Positions 11,519-22,370 of a DNA stretch of 64,000 nucleotides are shown here, in pieces; within the stretch, counting starts at the first letter, position 1, and the number at the start of each line of letters is the position of its first letter. The DNA comes from Liopterus haemorrhoidalis (lineage: Eukaryota > Arthropoda > Insecta > Coleoptera > Dytiscidae), in contig OZ020611.1 in NCBI GenBank assembly GCA_963971575.1, positions 246,040,654 through 246,104,653 on the forward strand, in the 5' to 3' direction. A program made the translations under genes and the position numbers. The notes below the pieces were generated by a model. That model worked only from the letters and a program-made list of their open reading frames with translations. It searched no databases and had not been told where the DNA came from.

Positions 11519-12135
11519 TATTTCTACGCACATGTATAAGTTGTTTATAAATTTGCTAAATAGGGGGGGGGGGCAGAGATGGGATTTTTTTCTAAGGGGG
11601 TCGTTACTGAACAAAGTTTGGAAACCAAATTAATTGATCAATTAATTGACAAAAAAATTGATCAATTTATTTTGAAAATAGAACAAATTCTATTTTTAAG
11701 AATTTTTTTAGGAATTCTAGGTATAATTTGATGTGCTAAGATATTGCCAACTGTTTAGTTGTAGCTTAACCTCGAAATATATAGTTTGTGTATCGTTTTC
11801 AAATGTGACAGTACTTCGAACGTTCGAATTTACCATCATCTAGGTTATTTCCTTTGTTTTTGTTCACAGCTCGTAACTTTGTGAAGATTTTTTCAATATT
11901 TTCATTTTGATAAATATGTCAACATGTTTTATAGTTGGTAATGTAAAAAAAATTGATAAATTAATTGATGTGTGTAAAGTGATGCTTTTGTTTCCAAGGT
12001 TACCAATAAATTTTCCAATTAATTGACATAAAACTTGATTAATTTATTTATCAATTAATTGAACTGTGTAAAACCAACTTAAGCAAGATTTTTTTAAACT
12101 GTTTTATTGCTTTTCAAAATATTCGCCATTAAGAT

Positions 12136-13371
12136 TTATTCACTTTTGCATGCGTTAAAACCAATTCTCGAAACATTTTTTTCACTCTGAAGTTGGTATC
12201 TCAAAAACATGGCTTTCGAAGTCTTCAACAGCTTGATGAGGTAATGAAAATCGCAGTCCACGCATTTTTTATTTGACATTGGGGAACAAAAAAAGAAAGT
12301 CGTTAGGGGTAAATCAGGTGAATACGCACAATGAGATATTAATTCGATGTTTTTCTCCTCCAAATAATCAATTGTTTGACGTACTGTGTAGGAAGTTGCA
12401 TTGTCATGATGAAGGATGATGCGACGTTTTTGGTTGTTTTTCCTAATTTTGTCGATGACTTCTGGCAAACAAATTGTTGTATACCATTTATACCATTCAG
12501 CATTAACTGTTCCCCGATCCTCTAAAGCAGAGGTGGCCAAACTACGGCCCGCGGGACAAATCCGGCCCGTGGACATTTTTAAAAAAATTTACCTACATAA
12601 AAATAGCAATCGAAAATAATCAGAAAACCACAAAATAAAACATAACTAGAACTAAATAATATTCAATTCCTAAAATTATTATTTTTATTATTAATATCAC
12701 CATTATTATAAAGTTTGTTTTTAGAATCAAGCCCCAAGAGCCCAGCTGAATTCAAATTGTCCGGCTCGCCATTTATTTCAGAAATTTTGATGTGGCCCTC
12801 TTCCGAAAAGGTTTGGACACCCCTGCTCTAAAGGAACGGTTGCAACATGTCCAGTATAAACGAAAAAAACAAGCGATCATTTTCTTAGAAGTGCTTCGTG
12901 AACAAATAACTTTTGTGGGTTTCGGCTCATCTTTGAAGACCCAAACAGTAGATTGTTGCTTAGTTTCCGGTTCATATGAATAAATCCAAGTTTCGTCACC
13001 TGTAATGTTGTATACGGATTTTGCAGTGCCTAGCTTGAATTTTATTAGCATTCCCTTACACCAATCAACACGAGCCATTTTTTGAACTTCGGTCAAATTA
13101 TGCGGAATCCATCGAGAACAGATCTTTTTCACAGCTAAATTTTCATGCAAAATCGAATGTACTGTAGTCTGCGATATGCCAAAGGATGCCTCTATCTCAC
13201 TGTAAGTCACATGCTGATCTGCTTCAATCATTTTGCGCACAGCATCGATGTTTTTTTTTAATCACAACTGATTTTGGTCGACCTTCACGAGATTCATCAC
13301 TGGCGGACGCACGACCACGACGAAATGATTTGATGCAAATTTTTTTATGGTGCTTCATTACCAAAAGTTGA
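12136..13371 (-). pseudogene. mariner transposase, disrupted
   Basis: Reading leftward: FRRGRASASDESREGRP near 13320, a frameshift in an A run near 13255, then RKMIEADQHVTYSEIEASFG and SRWIPHNLTEVQKMARVDWC. The first catalytic aspartate is in ITGDETWIYSYEPETKQQ. The hAT MITE then interrupts the frame, which resumes with VPLEDRGTVNAEWYKWY and RRIILHHDNATSY (second aspartate). The segment AYSPDLPLTTFFF has Thr where the DD34D family has its third aspartate, so the enzyme would be inactive even if rejoined. The N-terminal helix-turn-helix is degraded. Family membership is clear; function is lost. Confidence 0.85.
12528..12825. mobile_element. hAT MITE inside mariner transposase
   Basis: 298 bp with terminal repeats CAGAGGTGGCCAAAC and GTTTGGACACCCCTG and a perfect 8-bp target duplication CTCTAAAG (12520-12527, 12826-12833). 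The subterminal CGGCCCGCGG is common to this MITE class. It splits the mariner frame. Confidence 0.9.
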
Positions 13372-13685
13372 ACAAAGCAAATCTATGCATTGTTGTTGAG
13401 TTGGTCTTTACTAAAATCGTAAAAAATCATTCAACGAAAACCTTCACAAGTAGGGTTGCCAGGCGTCCGGATAAAGCAGGACATAGTTAGGCTTTTTGAT
13501 TGCGTGTCCGGCCAAAATAAACGGTGTCCGGCTTGTCCGGCTTTTGTTAGGCTTTTTACATTTCGCAAACGAGCGAACGCCGTTTTCTGAACAATAACAA
13601 AGAGAACGTTAATTTCAAGAAGCTGTTAGCACACAAGAAATGGGTAGCCTATTTTAAATCGATGAGTAATCAAGATTGCTTTTCA

Positions 13686-13931
13686 GAATTCCTAACTATT
13701 TGTTAGTATTACTTTGCGATCCCAAGACATAACGCAAACGTTGAAAGAGTTTTTTCCTTGATGGGTCGGCAATGGTCAAAAGAACGCAACAGATTACATG
13801 TTAACACTGCAGCTAAAAAGTTGGTAGTAGAATTTAATTTAAAACATTTGACGTGTAAGGATTTTTACAACTGCATTTTGAAAGAAACTGAGCTTTTAAA
13901 GCAGATTTCTGCCAACCAAAAATATGAATAA
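13686..13931 (+). pseudogene. hAT transposase C-terminal fragment
   Basis: After an in-frame TAG at 13704 the frame reads YYFAIPRHNANVERVFSLMG and then RQWSKERNRLHVNTAAKKL, ending with TAA at 13929. The NANVERVFSLM ... RNRL pattern is the hAT C-terminal dimerisation region. Catalytic parts are absent, so this is an internally deleted, non-autonomous element. Confidence 0.8.
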
Positions 13932-14299
13932 TTATTTTTATTGTTTAACTTAAAGTTTTGTTTTGTTTTTGTTTTGTTTAGATTGTTTTTTTATTTTGTT
14001 TTGCTTTGGGAAGTAATAGCAAGCAAATAAGACTTATTTGTTCAATTGCCTTTATTTAATTTAAGAAGAATTTAAAAATGTTGATAAATGTTTATCTAGA
14101 ATATAATTTTGACTGATGACTTTATTTGACTGATTAATAATAAATAATTTAGACTGATATGGCGTTTTATTTATTTTTTATTTATTTTTCATTAGAATTT
14201 AACAAGATTTATGGTAATAATCAAAAAAGCTTGATTCTACATAAATTTTTTTTGTCGTACCTATTAATACCGAGAAACAAAATCCTCAATAATATAGGG

Positions 14300-14623
14300 C
14301 AGTGGTACTCAACCTGGTCCCTACCTGAATTTTTTTGTGGGCGGTTGGGGTTTTGTCCAATGCTGGCTACTTTCCGTTAATTTTTTAAATTTAATTGACG
14401 TTTTAAAAACATTGTGACATCCAACATTGCCAGGTTTTGGTGCATGTATATTTTTTGTGTTTAATAATAAGAGATTCACAACCAGTTAGTTGTTATATAA
14501 GATTTTTGCAGCTAAATTTTGCGAAAGTTATTATTATTATACAACAGGTGGGCGGTATGAAAATTTTTCTACCAATAGAGATGCTAAAGTGGGCGGTAGG
14601 TATGAAAAGGTTGAGTACCCCTG
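14300..14623. mobile_element. hAT MITE nested in the hAT element
   Basis: Terminal repeats CAGTGGTACTCAACC and GGTTGAGTACCCCTG, with a perfect 8-bp duplication ATATAGGG (14292-14299, 14624-14631). 324 bp, non-coding. GTGGGCGGT words occur near both ends. Confidence 0.9.
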
Positions 14624-14890
14624 ATATAGGGTGTCCGGCTTTTTTACCCAAACGTCCGGCCAAACTGGCTGGTCTGTTCGGCTATTAGGTTTGGCGATCT
14701 GGCAACCCTATTCACAAGTAATATCAATTTTTTCACAAACTTAAACGTTCACTGTCAAGAAACTGCTCGGTTAATTTATAAGCTGCCACTGATTTCACAA
14801 TAACAAATGTCATATTTTATGAATATAGTAATGACACATTTCAAAATTGCCATCTAGTAAAACATAAAAGGTAACCCTCGTAAAACCAAA

Positions 14891-16240
14891 AAAATTGTCA
14901 TGTTAATGCCAATTTATTTCATATTTGATTTAAAGAATGAAATTAAATTGCAAAGAGGATCCCTGTATAGATAAATGTGCTAAGTAATCACTGTTGATGA
15001 TATAGCGATAAGTTGCGAGCCCGCTGACGTCATCAGTTAGAGTTGAGATGCTAACGAGAATCAAACATCATTACTGAAGTATTTCGAGGATTGTTACCAT
15101 CGGTAAACATCTCCTCCCTCCCAGCCCCGTGCATTGTGTGGTAGTAGCGAACACTCCTGTCGTCCTGTCGGAGGCGGAAATGATGTCCAGCAATCATGTT
15201 TATCGAGACATGGAGGATCGCCGGTGACTTGTCGCTGGCCGCGATGCGAGGAATGGTGGAATGATGAGCGTACAGAATGTTTGTTCAGTTGCAGCGCACT
15301 GACTTCTATAATTACACTCGAGGGACGCATTCTGTCACACTGAACAACATTGGATTGCTGCCTCTGCCTCTGCCTATACATCACACCATCTGCACAACAC
15401 TGCATGTACTACACACAAATAATAACAAGAAGAATAACAATATTAGATATGTATAGACGCAACATCGCATACCTTATTTTGCACTTATGTTGCAGCTGCT
15501 GACTCGCCGAGAAAAATTTTAGGGCTGGGGCACCCGCTTTAAATAAAAAAACGGATCACTACTACCGGCAAAAATAAAAAATTTAAATACAAATTTATTA
15601 AAAAGCGCTGAAAAAATCACAGTAAATTACTTTAAAAAAATACAGTACGATATTTACAAACATTAAATACAATAGAATTTTATAATTGACAGAGGAGTCC
15701 GTGTATTCTCGGTGAAACATATTTAATATAAGATTAATAAATAAAACACTCGGTAAGTTTCACAAATATAAACAATTTTTTTTGAAATACGTCTTAAAAT
15801 TAGCATTTTTACTGCAAAAAAAAAACAGCGGAAGACCTTCATGATGATAAAAAAATACTTTCATCCTATAGTAATTAATTATATAAAGAAATAATATATT
15901 AAAATGACATCTGGGTATATAATACTTCAAGATTTAAAACAATTAAAATTACGCGATTACTAAATGTCGAATATTATTCTGTCTTATCTATCCTCCTAAT
16001 ACACTGTACTTTATACTTTCGTTAATATTGGGCTCAACAGCGCTATGAAGTGACGCCAAGCGGACTATAACTGAACTAAGCGAAACGAGTAATAGTTTAT
16101 TGTTTACATCTGGTTTACATGTGTTTTCTCGTGTAGTTTGTATTGCTTTTAAAAAATAGTGTTGCAGTTTGTTTGTTATATTAACTTTTGATAGCAATTA
16201 TTATTCTTTTTTATATTACTTTATGTTATAATGAGTTATT
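14891..16240. other. Non-coding; GC-rich patch with CRE-like site
   Basis: 15000-15400 is GC-richer and contains CTGACGTCATCAG at about 15013-15025, a palindromic CREB/ATF-type motif. No frame there shows a domain. 15440-16240 is AT-rich with nothing recognised. Confidence 0.4.
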
Positions 16241-16253
16241 ATAACACAAATTG

Positions 16254-16347
16254 GTGTGTTTGGCTGTCACTCTAGAAAAGGAAGTAACAAAAATATTTAC
16301 TTCCACTATTTTCCAAATGAGAAACAATTTGTGAACTGTTAATAAAT
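16254..16347 (+). pseudogene. THAP-domain N-terminal fragment
   Basis: The frame reads VFGCHSRKGSNKNIYFHYFP and then NEKQFVNC before a stop. It resembles the start of a THAP zinc finger (Cys-x2-4-Cys followed by a Phe-His-x-Phe-Pro box). Only about 30 residues remain, without the distal Cys-x2-His. It could be a broken exon, because the transposons of this window also use THAP domains. The assignment rests on a short motif. Confidence 0.5.
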
Positions 16348-16379
16348 TTGGTGCTGTGGAAGTGATAATAACAAACTAG

Positions 16380-17149
16380 TATTTATTAAACAAATTAAAT
16401 AAAAAACAAACACTAGATTATAAAAATCCTTCTCGAACATAATTAAATATCTCCCGTGTAATTTTAATGCAGAATTAGGGCAAGCGGTCTCAAATTCTGT
16501 ACGCAGCTTTCCTGATACATTTTCAATGAACTTTCAGTGCCTGCTTTTGTTTTTAATCAATTTATTTAGGCAAGGAGTTTCTAACAGAGGTTTCGGTTCA
16601 TACTGTTGTAAGAGAGGTTTCTTAAAAGTAGACCACAGGCATTTTAAATCTGTGCTGGTTAATATTTCCATACTCAATATATTGTTTCTGGAACAAAAAG
16701 TAAAACCAACAGAAACCACACAAAAAAAAGATAAATCAAATATTTCACAATCAATCAATGCCCTGATCTTGGCTTCTTTCATTTTGGTTTGTTAACCACC
16801 TGGCACAAAATAATAGGATAGCTGAAATGTGTTTGCATGTAGTTCCTGCTTTACATGTGCAGGACATATTTAAAACTTCAACATCATTACTAAATTTTAA
16901 TTTCCCAGTGACTTCGTGAGGTGGTGTTCTCAAACTGCTTGTTTGTAAACATAACCCACATATGTCGACATGCTCATCATTTTTGTCCAAAATTCCGCAC
17001 AACATAAGATGTCCGGCGTTTAACAACTCTTCTCCTTCAACTACACACCTAGAAGGTGTTGCACTTAAAAAATTAAAATAATTTAATAAAGATAGCTGTT
17101 TATTATCCATTGCAAATCGATGATTTAACATGTAAACAAATATGGACAA
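16380..17149 (-). pseudogene. SWIM zinc-finger protein, decayed or multi-exon
   Basis: The first block (17149-16751) includes MDNKQLSLLNYFNFLSATPS, then EGEELLNAGHLMLCGI and LCLQTSSLRTPPHEVTGKLK. It ends in MSCTCKAGTTCKHISAILLF, a CxC...CxH SWIM zinc finger. A frame change near 16770 leads to MKEAKIRALIDCEIFD and LTSTDLKCLWSTFKKP. A further block (about 16530-16390) reads FIENVSGKLRTEF and LKLHGRYLIMFEKDFYN. The order matches a SWIM-containing family common in insects, often joined to a YqaJ nuclease, which I do not see here. Introns do not explain the shifts, so a pseudogene is likeliest. Confidence 0.65.
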
Positions 17150-18349
17150 CTTTCACATTACTCGTTTCAATCAGCTGTTCACAGCGCTCGCAGCGCCGCC
17201 ATCGGGCATTGTTGTACCCAATAGTTAGTAAAATAGTTAATAACATACAGTTTCCAGAATTAAAATAACAAAACTGCTTAACAGATCTATCCTCACCCTG
17301 AAAACTTATTTGAACGTATTCTATAGATAGGTTTAACATTTAAAACGTTCGAACGACCCTTAAATATATTTTGATAGCTCAAAACTGATTCTTACTTTCT
17401 TTTCCTTTTAATAGAATTTTTAACTAAAAGCAATTTTATGGCCAGCAAAAATTTTCAAAATTTATGAAAATGTTTTAAAACCTTAAAAAACTGAATTATC
17501 TTTATCAACTCATGTATTTTTTACACATATCAGCAATTTTATTAATAAAATACCTTCAACTGTAGGTTTTTCAATTCAGTTTTGGTCTGAAATCGTCTCC
17601 TAAATAGTAGAAATATGAACAAACATCTTTTATCGTCTGGTACAACCTATCCGTGCTGAGCAATGGTGACGATCAACGCCACGGTTTCGAGGAAAAAATG
17701 CATGACTTTTATCAATAAAAATTAGTCAGTACCCCCTGTCGAAATAAAATTAAGCCGTAGCACTTAAAAAATATCAGCCGGATAAGACGGCGGTTCATTT
17801 TCCTCTCTCCGCGTTACCGGAAAAATGAAGATACACCAGAAGTTGAATAGAGCATACATACCAACACTTGTACAATATACTAGTAGATATTATTTTAATA
17901 AGCGTAGGTAAGATTTTTATTTCAACGTTCCCGAATATAACTGTAAATAATAAGTGACATTTTAAGTTTTTTCAAGTGTGGTTATTAGATATGTAAATTT
18001 ATGTACTGTTGTGAACTATTTATTAATATACTTTTTTTGTTACAGGTGAGTACTGGATGCTTGGTCCTCCTCTACTAGATCACTGATGACATGTAAGGTC
18101 CAATCCAGTAATTGTGTCACTATAATGACAGGTGAACTCTATTTTCTCGAATTTAATTAACTGCACTGATTGAATTGTCTCAAACTAAGGACCAAGTTTG
18201 ATATTATTTTATTAAGATTATAATATAGTATGAAAGAAGTAGCGGTAGTAACAAAAATAACCTAAAAACGGTCCGCGATTAAAAAATACAAGTGATGACC
18301 ACAAAAAGAAAAGGTCCTCATTTCCAAAATGCTAGTAACGACAAAAAAA
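17150..18349. other. No gene seen; minisatellite word at right edge
   Basis: AT-rich. At 18285-18320 the words ACAAGTGATGACC and GGTCCTCA occur immediately before HINE-A copy 2; the same pair lies next to HINE-A ends at 37625-37735 and 44297-44420. Confidence 0.45.
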
Positions 18350-19430
18350 AATTGATGTGAAGTATGAATTTTCACACATTTCAGGGTTTTGCAGGTATTT
18401 AGTAAGTGAATGATGATTATTTGGGATGCCAAAACAAATTTTATATTAAAATATTTTTTTTTGTTAATTTTAATTCGAACGCCTAATACCATTATTTAGG
18501 TTTCTCTATATGTGCAGTATTTTGTTTTTTTATATAGCAAGGTTCATTAAGAATTTTAAAAATGCGCCTATGGCTTCCGTTGGTTGTTATAAGTGCCGCC
18601 CCTCTGATTTCGTGTACATTGAAACAGAATTAAATTATAATTTAAACAATTTCCACTGGTTATTAAATTTACGCTTTTAAAAATTAAATGCAACATTTGC
18701 CAAAATATAACTAGAATTTTGAAAAAATAATTTAAACAATAAAAAAAATAATAATAATAATAATAATAATATTATCTCTTCTCGCAGGGTTCGATCCCTT
18801 TCGGATCGAGTTACTTGGGCGAAACTCCAGGGTCAAAACCACTACACCAGCATACACGTTCCATTGTAGCGTGTTACAAAGCTATAACTTGTGTACATTA
18901 TTAGCCAAAAATCACAAAAAATGCGTTTTTTGCCAAAAACGTAATCTGATCAAAAATTCCTGTTGTACTATTCCGGTTCACACCAATGTACATTACTTAG
19001 AATTTTTTCAGATTTTTAATTTAAACCATCTGGGCTACAGGGTGTGGGACAAAAATTTGTTTGCACAATTTTGGCAAAAATCGTTTCAAAATAATTTATT
19101 TTGCAAAAATAAAAATTTGGTTGTTAATCCACGTACCAAGGGCTTTCATTTGATACCCTACTCAGAATTATAAAAAAATATATTTTTTTTTTCGATGAGC
19201 ACATATTTGTTTATATTTTTAGGGGGATATGCTTTTTAGATGTTTTAGTATTTTTCCTATGTGAGGGTCAAAGAGTTGTATAAGCATGTCAAATTTCAAC
19301 TCTCTAGGTTTAGGCGTTTGGCTACAATTTTTACCGAACAGACAGAGAGACAGACAGACAGACAGCCAGACAGACAGACGACAAAATGACGGTATAAGGG
19401 TTTTTTGGTCATCCTACAAAACCCTAAAAA
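18350..19430 (-). mobile_element. HINE-A copy 2
   Basis: Complete reverse-oriented copy from ATTGATGTGAAG at 18351 to CAAAACCCTAAAAA at 19430. Hairpin end at 18360-18385, tRNA-like cassette type 1 at 18778-18868 (B-box-like at 18787, A-box-like at 18839), and GACA tract at 19340-19380. Confidence 0.75.
18778..18868 (-). other. tRNA-like cassette, type 1, in HINE-A copy 2
   Basis: On the minus strand TGGTGTAGTGG and GATCGAACCC occur with the same spacing as in copy 1, and the whole cassette is close to that of copy 1. Confidence 0.55.
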
Positions 19431-19560
19431 TGGAACCAAAAAGAAAAGGTATACATGCAATAAACCAAGAGAGACGTAAATATGGGGAATACCACCACCT
19501 TTTTCCTGAATTAAAAGAAGATGATGCAAGATTTTTTAAATTTTTTTTTTGTTTCGGCGC
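19431..19560 (+). pseudogene. HARBI1-type transposase N-terminal fragment
   Basis: A frame directly beyond the HINE-A end reads HAINQERRKYGEYHHLFPEL and then KEDDARFFKFF before running into poly-T. The RRKYGEYHHLFPEL block is characteristic of the N-terminal part of Harbinger nuclease (HARBI1/ALP1-like) proteins. The DDE domain is missing. Its abutment to the HINE-A end could reflect capture or simply the insertion site. Confidence 0.6.
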
Positions 19561-20397
19561 TGACAACAAGCTGCTTAAACTGCTTAAATGTTTCGGTAAG
19601 CGGGTAGCCGACACCGACCGGCGCCGACCAGTACACAGCGTGTACGGTTATATTTAAAAAAGACAGATACTACGGCAGATCAGCGCTTGTTTGCCAGTAA
19701 AGCCGGTGTCAACTTTCTGTATGTTCGCGGCCTTAGAAGCCAAATTGTTTTACTCCGGGTGGGCTCACGATAAGACTCGAGAAAAATATGTCCCTTAAAA
19801 ACGTATGGCTGATCACAAGCCCGTGAAAATCCTCCAGCCCCCTTTAGTGCGGGCCTGGTCCCATTTAAGAAATCCTAAAGTGTGTGTAAATTTAAACTTT
19901 ACATAATTATTTTGAAAAGGATACATATTTCGGTCTACAAGCGATGACCCATAATAAATTCCCTTGAACCCATATAAAATACCTCATCTAGTAAATATTT
20001 CCTGTGACCACAGTTGAATAATCTTGATGGAATTCCATATTTCTCATTGTCTCCTTATGGTAATAATTTTTCTGGAGCAACAGTTTTTACCTAGTACAGT
20101 TATAGTGGTTACCTGAGCGGGAGTAGCAGCAATCCATCCTCCTCCATCAGCCGTCTTTCTATAGGTGTCTGTCTCTCTGTCACGTGTAGCTAAGACCAAG
20201 CAAACACATGGTCAGCTCTCAGACAGTCTTCAACCAGAAGCGATCGCAGTGCGAATAACACGCACATGGCTGCCAACACGCGAATACAACACACGGGGAT
20301 TACCTATTACCAACTTTGAACTAAATTAAAAAACTAAGTGAAATGGAATCGTCAGGTGTAACTGTGACAATTTATGTTCAAATCTGTGACCTGTTAA
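19561..20397. other. No gene seen
   Basis: Mixed composition. 19590-19640 is GC-rich (CCGACACCGACCGGCGCCGA) and 20200-20290 is moderately GC-rich. No domain or splice pattern is supportable. Confidence 0.35.
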
Positions 20398-21560
20398 CTA
20401 GTGTTTAATAAATTAGCGGAATGTAATCTTTATCAAGTGAACAATTTAAAATATTGTGTTGTGTTAATAAAGCTAGAGGCTAATAGCTTTAAATGGTGTG
20501 TGTAAAACAATTTAAAATTAAATAAATTGAGTGAGTACCTTACTATGGTAACCAGACAACTGGGGCCATTAACAACTGGGGCGATGGACAATTCGGGCCG
20601 TTCACATTTGGGGCTTTTGACAACTGGGGACAACTATAAGAGCTAGAGTTTTCTTTTGTTTAAAATAAAAAATAATTATTTAACAAGTTCGCATAAATTT
20701 CGTGTTCTTTTGGAAAAAAATATTTTAATGGTTTGATTAAGTACATTTTGGTGGGAATTAGAATAAATAAAAAAATTGTATTTTAAGGGTTGGCTTAAGT
20801 AAATTTTCGTGTTCATTTGATTAAAAAGAATATTTTAAGGCTTAGATTAAGTAAATTTAGTGGGACCGAAGTAAAAATTGTTAAGTAAACATTTTAAAAT
20901 TGATTAAATTGAATGAGTAATAACTAACTTAAGTACATTTGAGCCCTAAGTAAGTTTTTAGGACTTTTTTCTAATATTGAACACTACAAACTAAGAAGAG
21001 ACAAAAAAGACTGTGTTTCGTTATTCTTCAAAAATTTAGGGCACAAATGCCTTTTTTGGATATGCATTGCTTAGGCCCTATTTGAAAAATAGTGTTTATA
21101 AACCTAGGAAACATCTAATAGCCTTAAATGGTGTGTTTAAAATATTTAAAAATTGATTAAATATATATCTGAGCTGTTTAAAAAATTGTGTTAACAAATT
21201 AACAGAATATAAGTTCTGTAAGGTGATGAGATTAGGATTTATTGTTTTACTAAACCTAGTCGCTAATAGCCTTAAATGGTGAGTTTAAAACATAAAATTG
21301 ATTAAATATTGGTGAGCTGTTGGATTTTAAAGTTTAAACATTAAATACTGTGACAATTTTTTGGATTGTAAGCTCTGTAGGCTGATGTTTTTTTTTAATG
21401 AGCTTAAGGGTTAATAGCCGTAGATACCGTGTGAAACATTTATTAAAAATTCTGTGATTAACGGAATGTAAGCTCTATACAATGACAAAGAAGAGTGAAT
21501 CTTTTTTTTTTTAATGGACTTAGGTGGTAATTGCCATAAATGACATTTGTCAAAAATTAT
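20398..21560 (+). repeat. Degenerate tandem array, 120-160 bp units
   Basis: Units share CTAATAGCCTTAAATGG, then TTTAAAATTGATTAAAT and GGAATGTAAGCTCTGTA. Core words start near 20471, 21107, 21263, 21411 and 21531, with diverged pieces between 20700 and 20950. Copies have drifted and unit length varies. No coding potential is conserved between units. Confidence 0.65.
20556..20635 (+). repeat. 16-bp minisatellite, five units
   Basis: Units start at exactly 20556, 20572, 20588, 20604 and 20620. The consensus is ACAACTGGGGCCATTA, with GGGG kept in four of five units and GGG in the other. The period is not a multiple of three, so it is not a coding repeat. Confidence 0.85.
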
Positions 21561-22148
21561 TTCATATTGCATAATTGCTAGGTGACAGAGATTTTCATAG
21601 TGTCAAGACAGCTCACTGACATAACGACTACATTTTACGGTAGCCGAGACTTACGTCTTTACATGCCTTTTAAAGCACGCCCCATATTGCTGAAAATTAA
21701 TTCAAAGATACAACTCATTTAATACGGGATAATATAATCCGAATATAACCATTTCAATGTTTTATGTAAAGCTTAAAAAAAATTAACAAATTTTACACTA
21801 ATAAGACATCTTTAGCGGTACCAGTCATCTTTATAACAAATAATAACTGACAATATTTATAAAAATAAACTTTTAATTAAATCCGCTGACGCTTTTAAGG
21901 ACCAAAAATTTTATAACAAAGTGTAAACTAGTCATAATTTAATATTATTTTAAATGTCAATCTAAAATATAAATATTTGACATAAAAATTTGTAAAATTA
22001 ATGTCCTTGAAATTTAATTAACACTTAAAACATTTAATTTGTTATAATAATAATTGTTTTTATGTTTATAGTTTCGCACTTATATTAAGTTTGAACTTAT
22101 TTAAACGTTTAGTGCCGTTTTAATTCTGTGATTTAATAATTGTGGAAT
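21561..22148. other. AT-rich region upstream of an exon
   Basis: No gene. Presumed 5' UTR or intron sequence immediately ahead of the exon at 22149. Confidence 0.35.
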
Positions 22149-22370
22149 ATGTTGTGTGGTAGTTTTCGTAAGAAGGGTCCTCGTAGCCCTGGTGATGAGT
22201 ACAGATTGTTGGGTTGTGAGAGGCCGTGCATGGAGAGGGTGGTTATCGCTAGTGCAGGGCAGAAGCCCCCGGTGCCCTTGTCGAGGACTGTTGCTCCAGC
22301 CAGGAGTAGTGCCAACCTTAGACCACCCAATATACCACGTACTGCTGTACTTAAAATTCTGCTCGATGCT
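22149..22370 (+). CDS. Candidate first coding exon of an unknown host gene
   Basis: A 222-bp block of 74 codons, GC-rich against AT-rich surroundings. It starts ATG with A at -3 and an in-frame TAA nine to twelve bases upstream, and ends at a consensus donor (GCT|GTAAGT) at 22371 in phase 0. The peptide begins MLCGSFRKKGPRSPGDEYRL and contains CERPCMERVV, a proline/arginine-rich middle (PPVPLSRTVAPARSS) and a hydrophobic end (AVLKILLDA). No domain or family is recognised. Alternatively it is an internal exon entered after an AG near 22161. Later exons should lie to the right, beyond this window or among the repeats. Confidence 0.55.

Larger units (their letters stand above)
10060..11618. mobile_element. 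hAT-like MITE carrying a DD41D element
   Basis: Starts CAGCGGTTTCCAATGTGG followed by GGGGGCGCGACCCC, the usual look of one hAT MITE class. The other end reads AAGGGGGTCGTTACTG and TTTGGAAACC. The last few bases of the right repeat and the duplicated octamer are missing, so that end is eroded. The D element at 10209 lies inside it. Confidence 0.5.
9981..12080. mobile_element. AT-rich TIR element (family C), heavily interrupted
   Basis: The ends carry inverted copies of a block with GTTTTACA followed by TTGATCAATTAATTGA-like words (9988-10040 and about 12025-12072). The same words recur internally near 11635 and 11955, and a fragment sits at 56156-56205. Almost all of the interior is later insertions. 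Target duplication not determined. Confidence 0.5.
13451..14710 (+). mobile_element. hAT element with transposase remnant
   Basis: 1260 bp. Terminal repeats TAGGGTTGCCAG and CTGGCAACCCTA, flanked by a perfect 8-bp duplication TTCACAAG (13443-13450, 14711-14718). Subterminal GTCCGG words recur at both ends. Inserted upstream of the mariner coding region. Holds a C-terminal transposase piece and a nested MITE. Confidence 0.9.
12081..14890 (-). mobile_element. mariner element broken by nested hAT insertions
   Basis: A mariner copy transcribed leftward whose body is split by a hAT MITE (12528-12825) and a larger hAT element (13451-14710) that carries its own MITE (14300-14623). The outer limits are approximate because I could not pin its terminal repeats. 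Confidence 0.6.

Noticed and set aside
15094..15405. Opposed frames in the GC-rich patch
   Set aside because: Both strands are open over the same segment and neither has domain or splice support.
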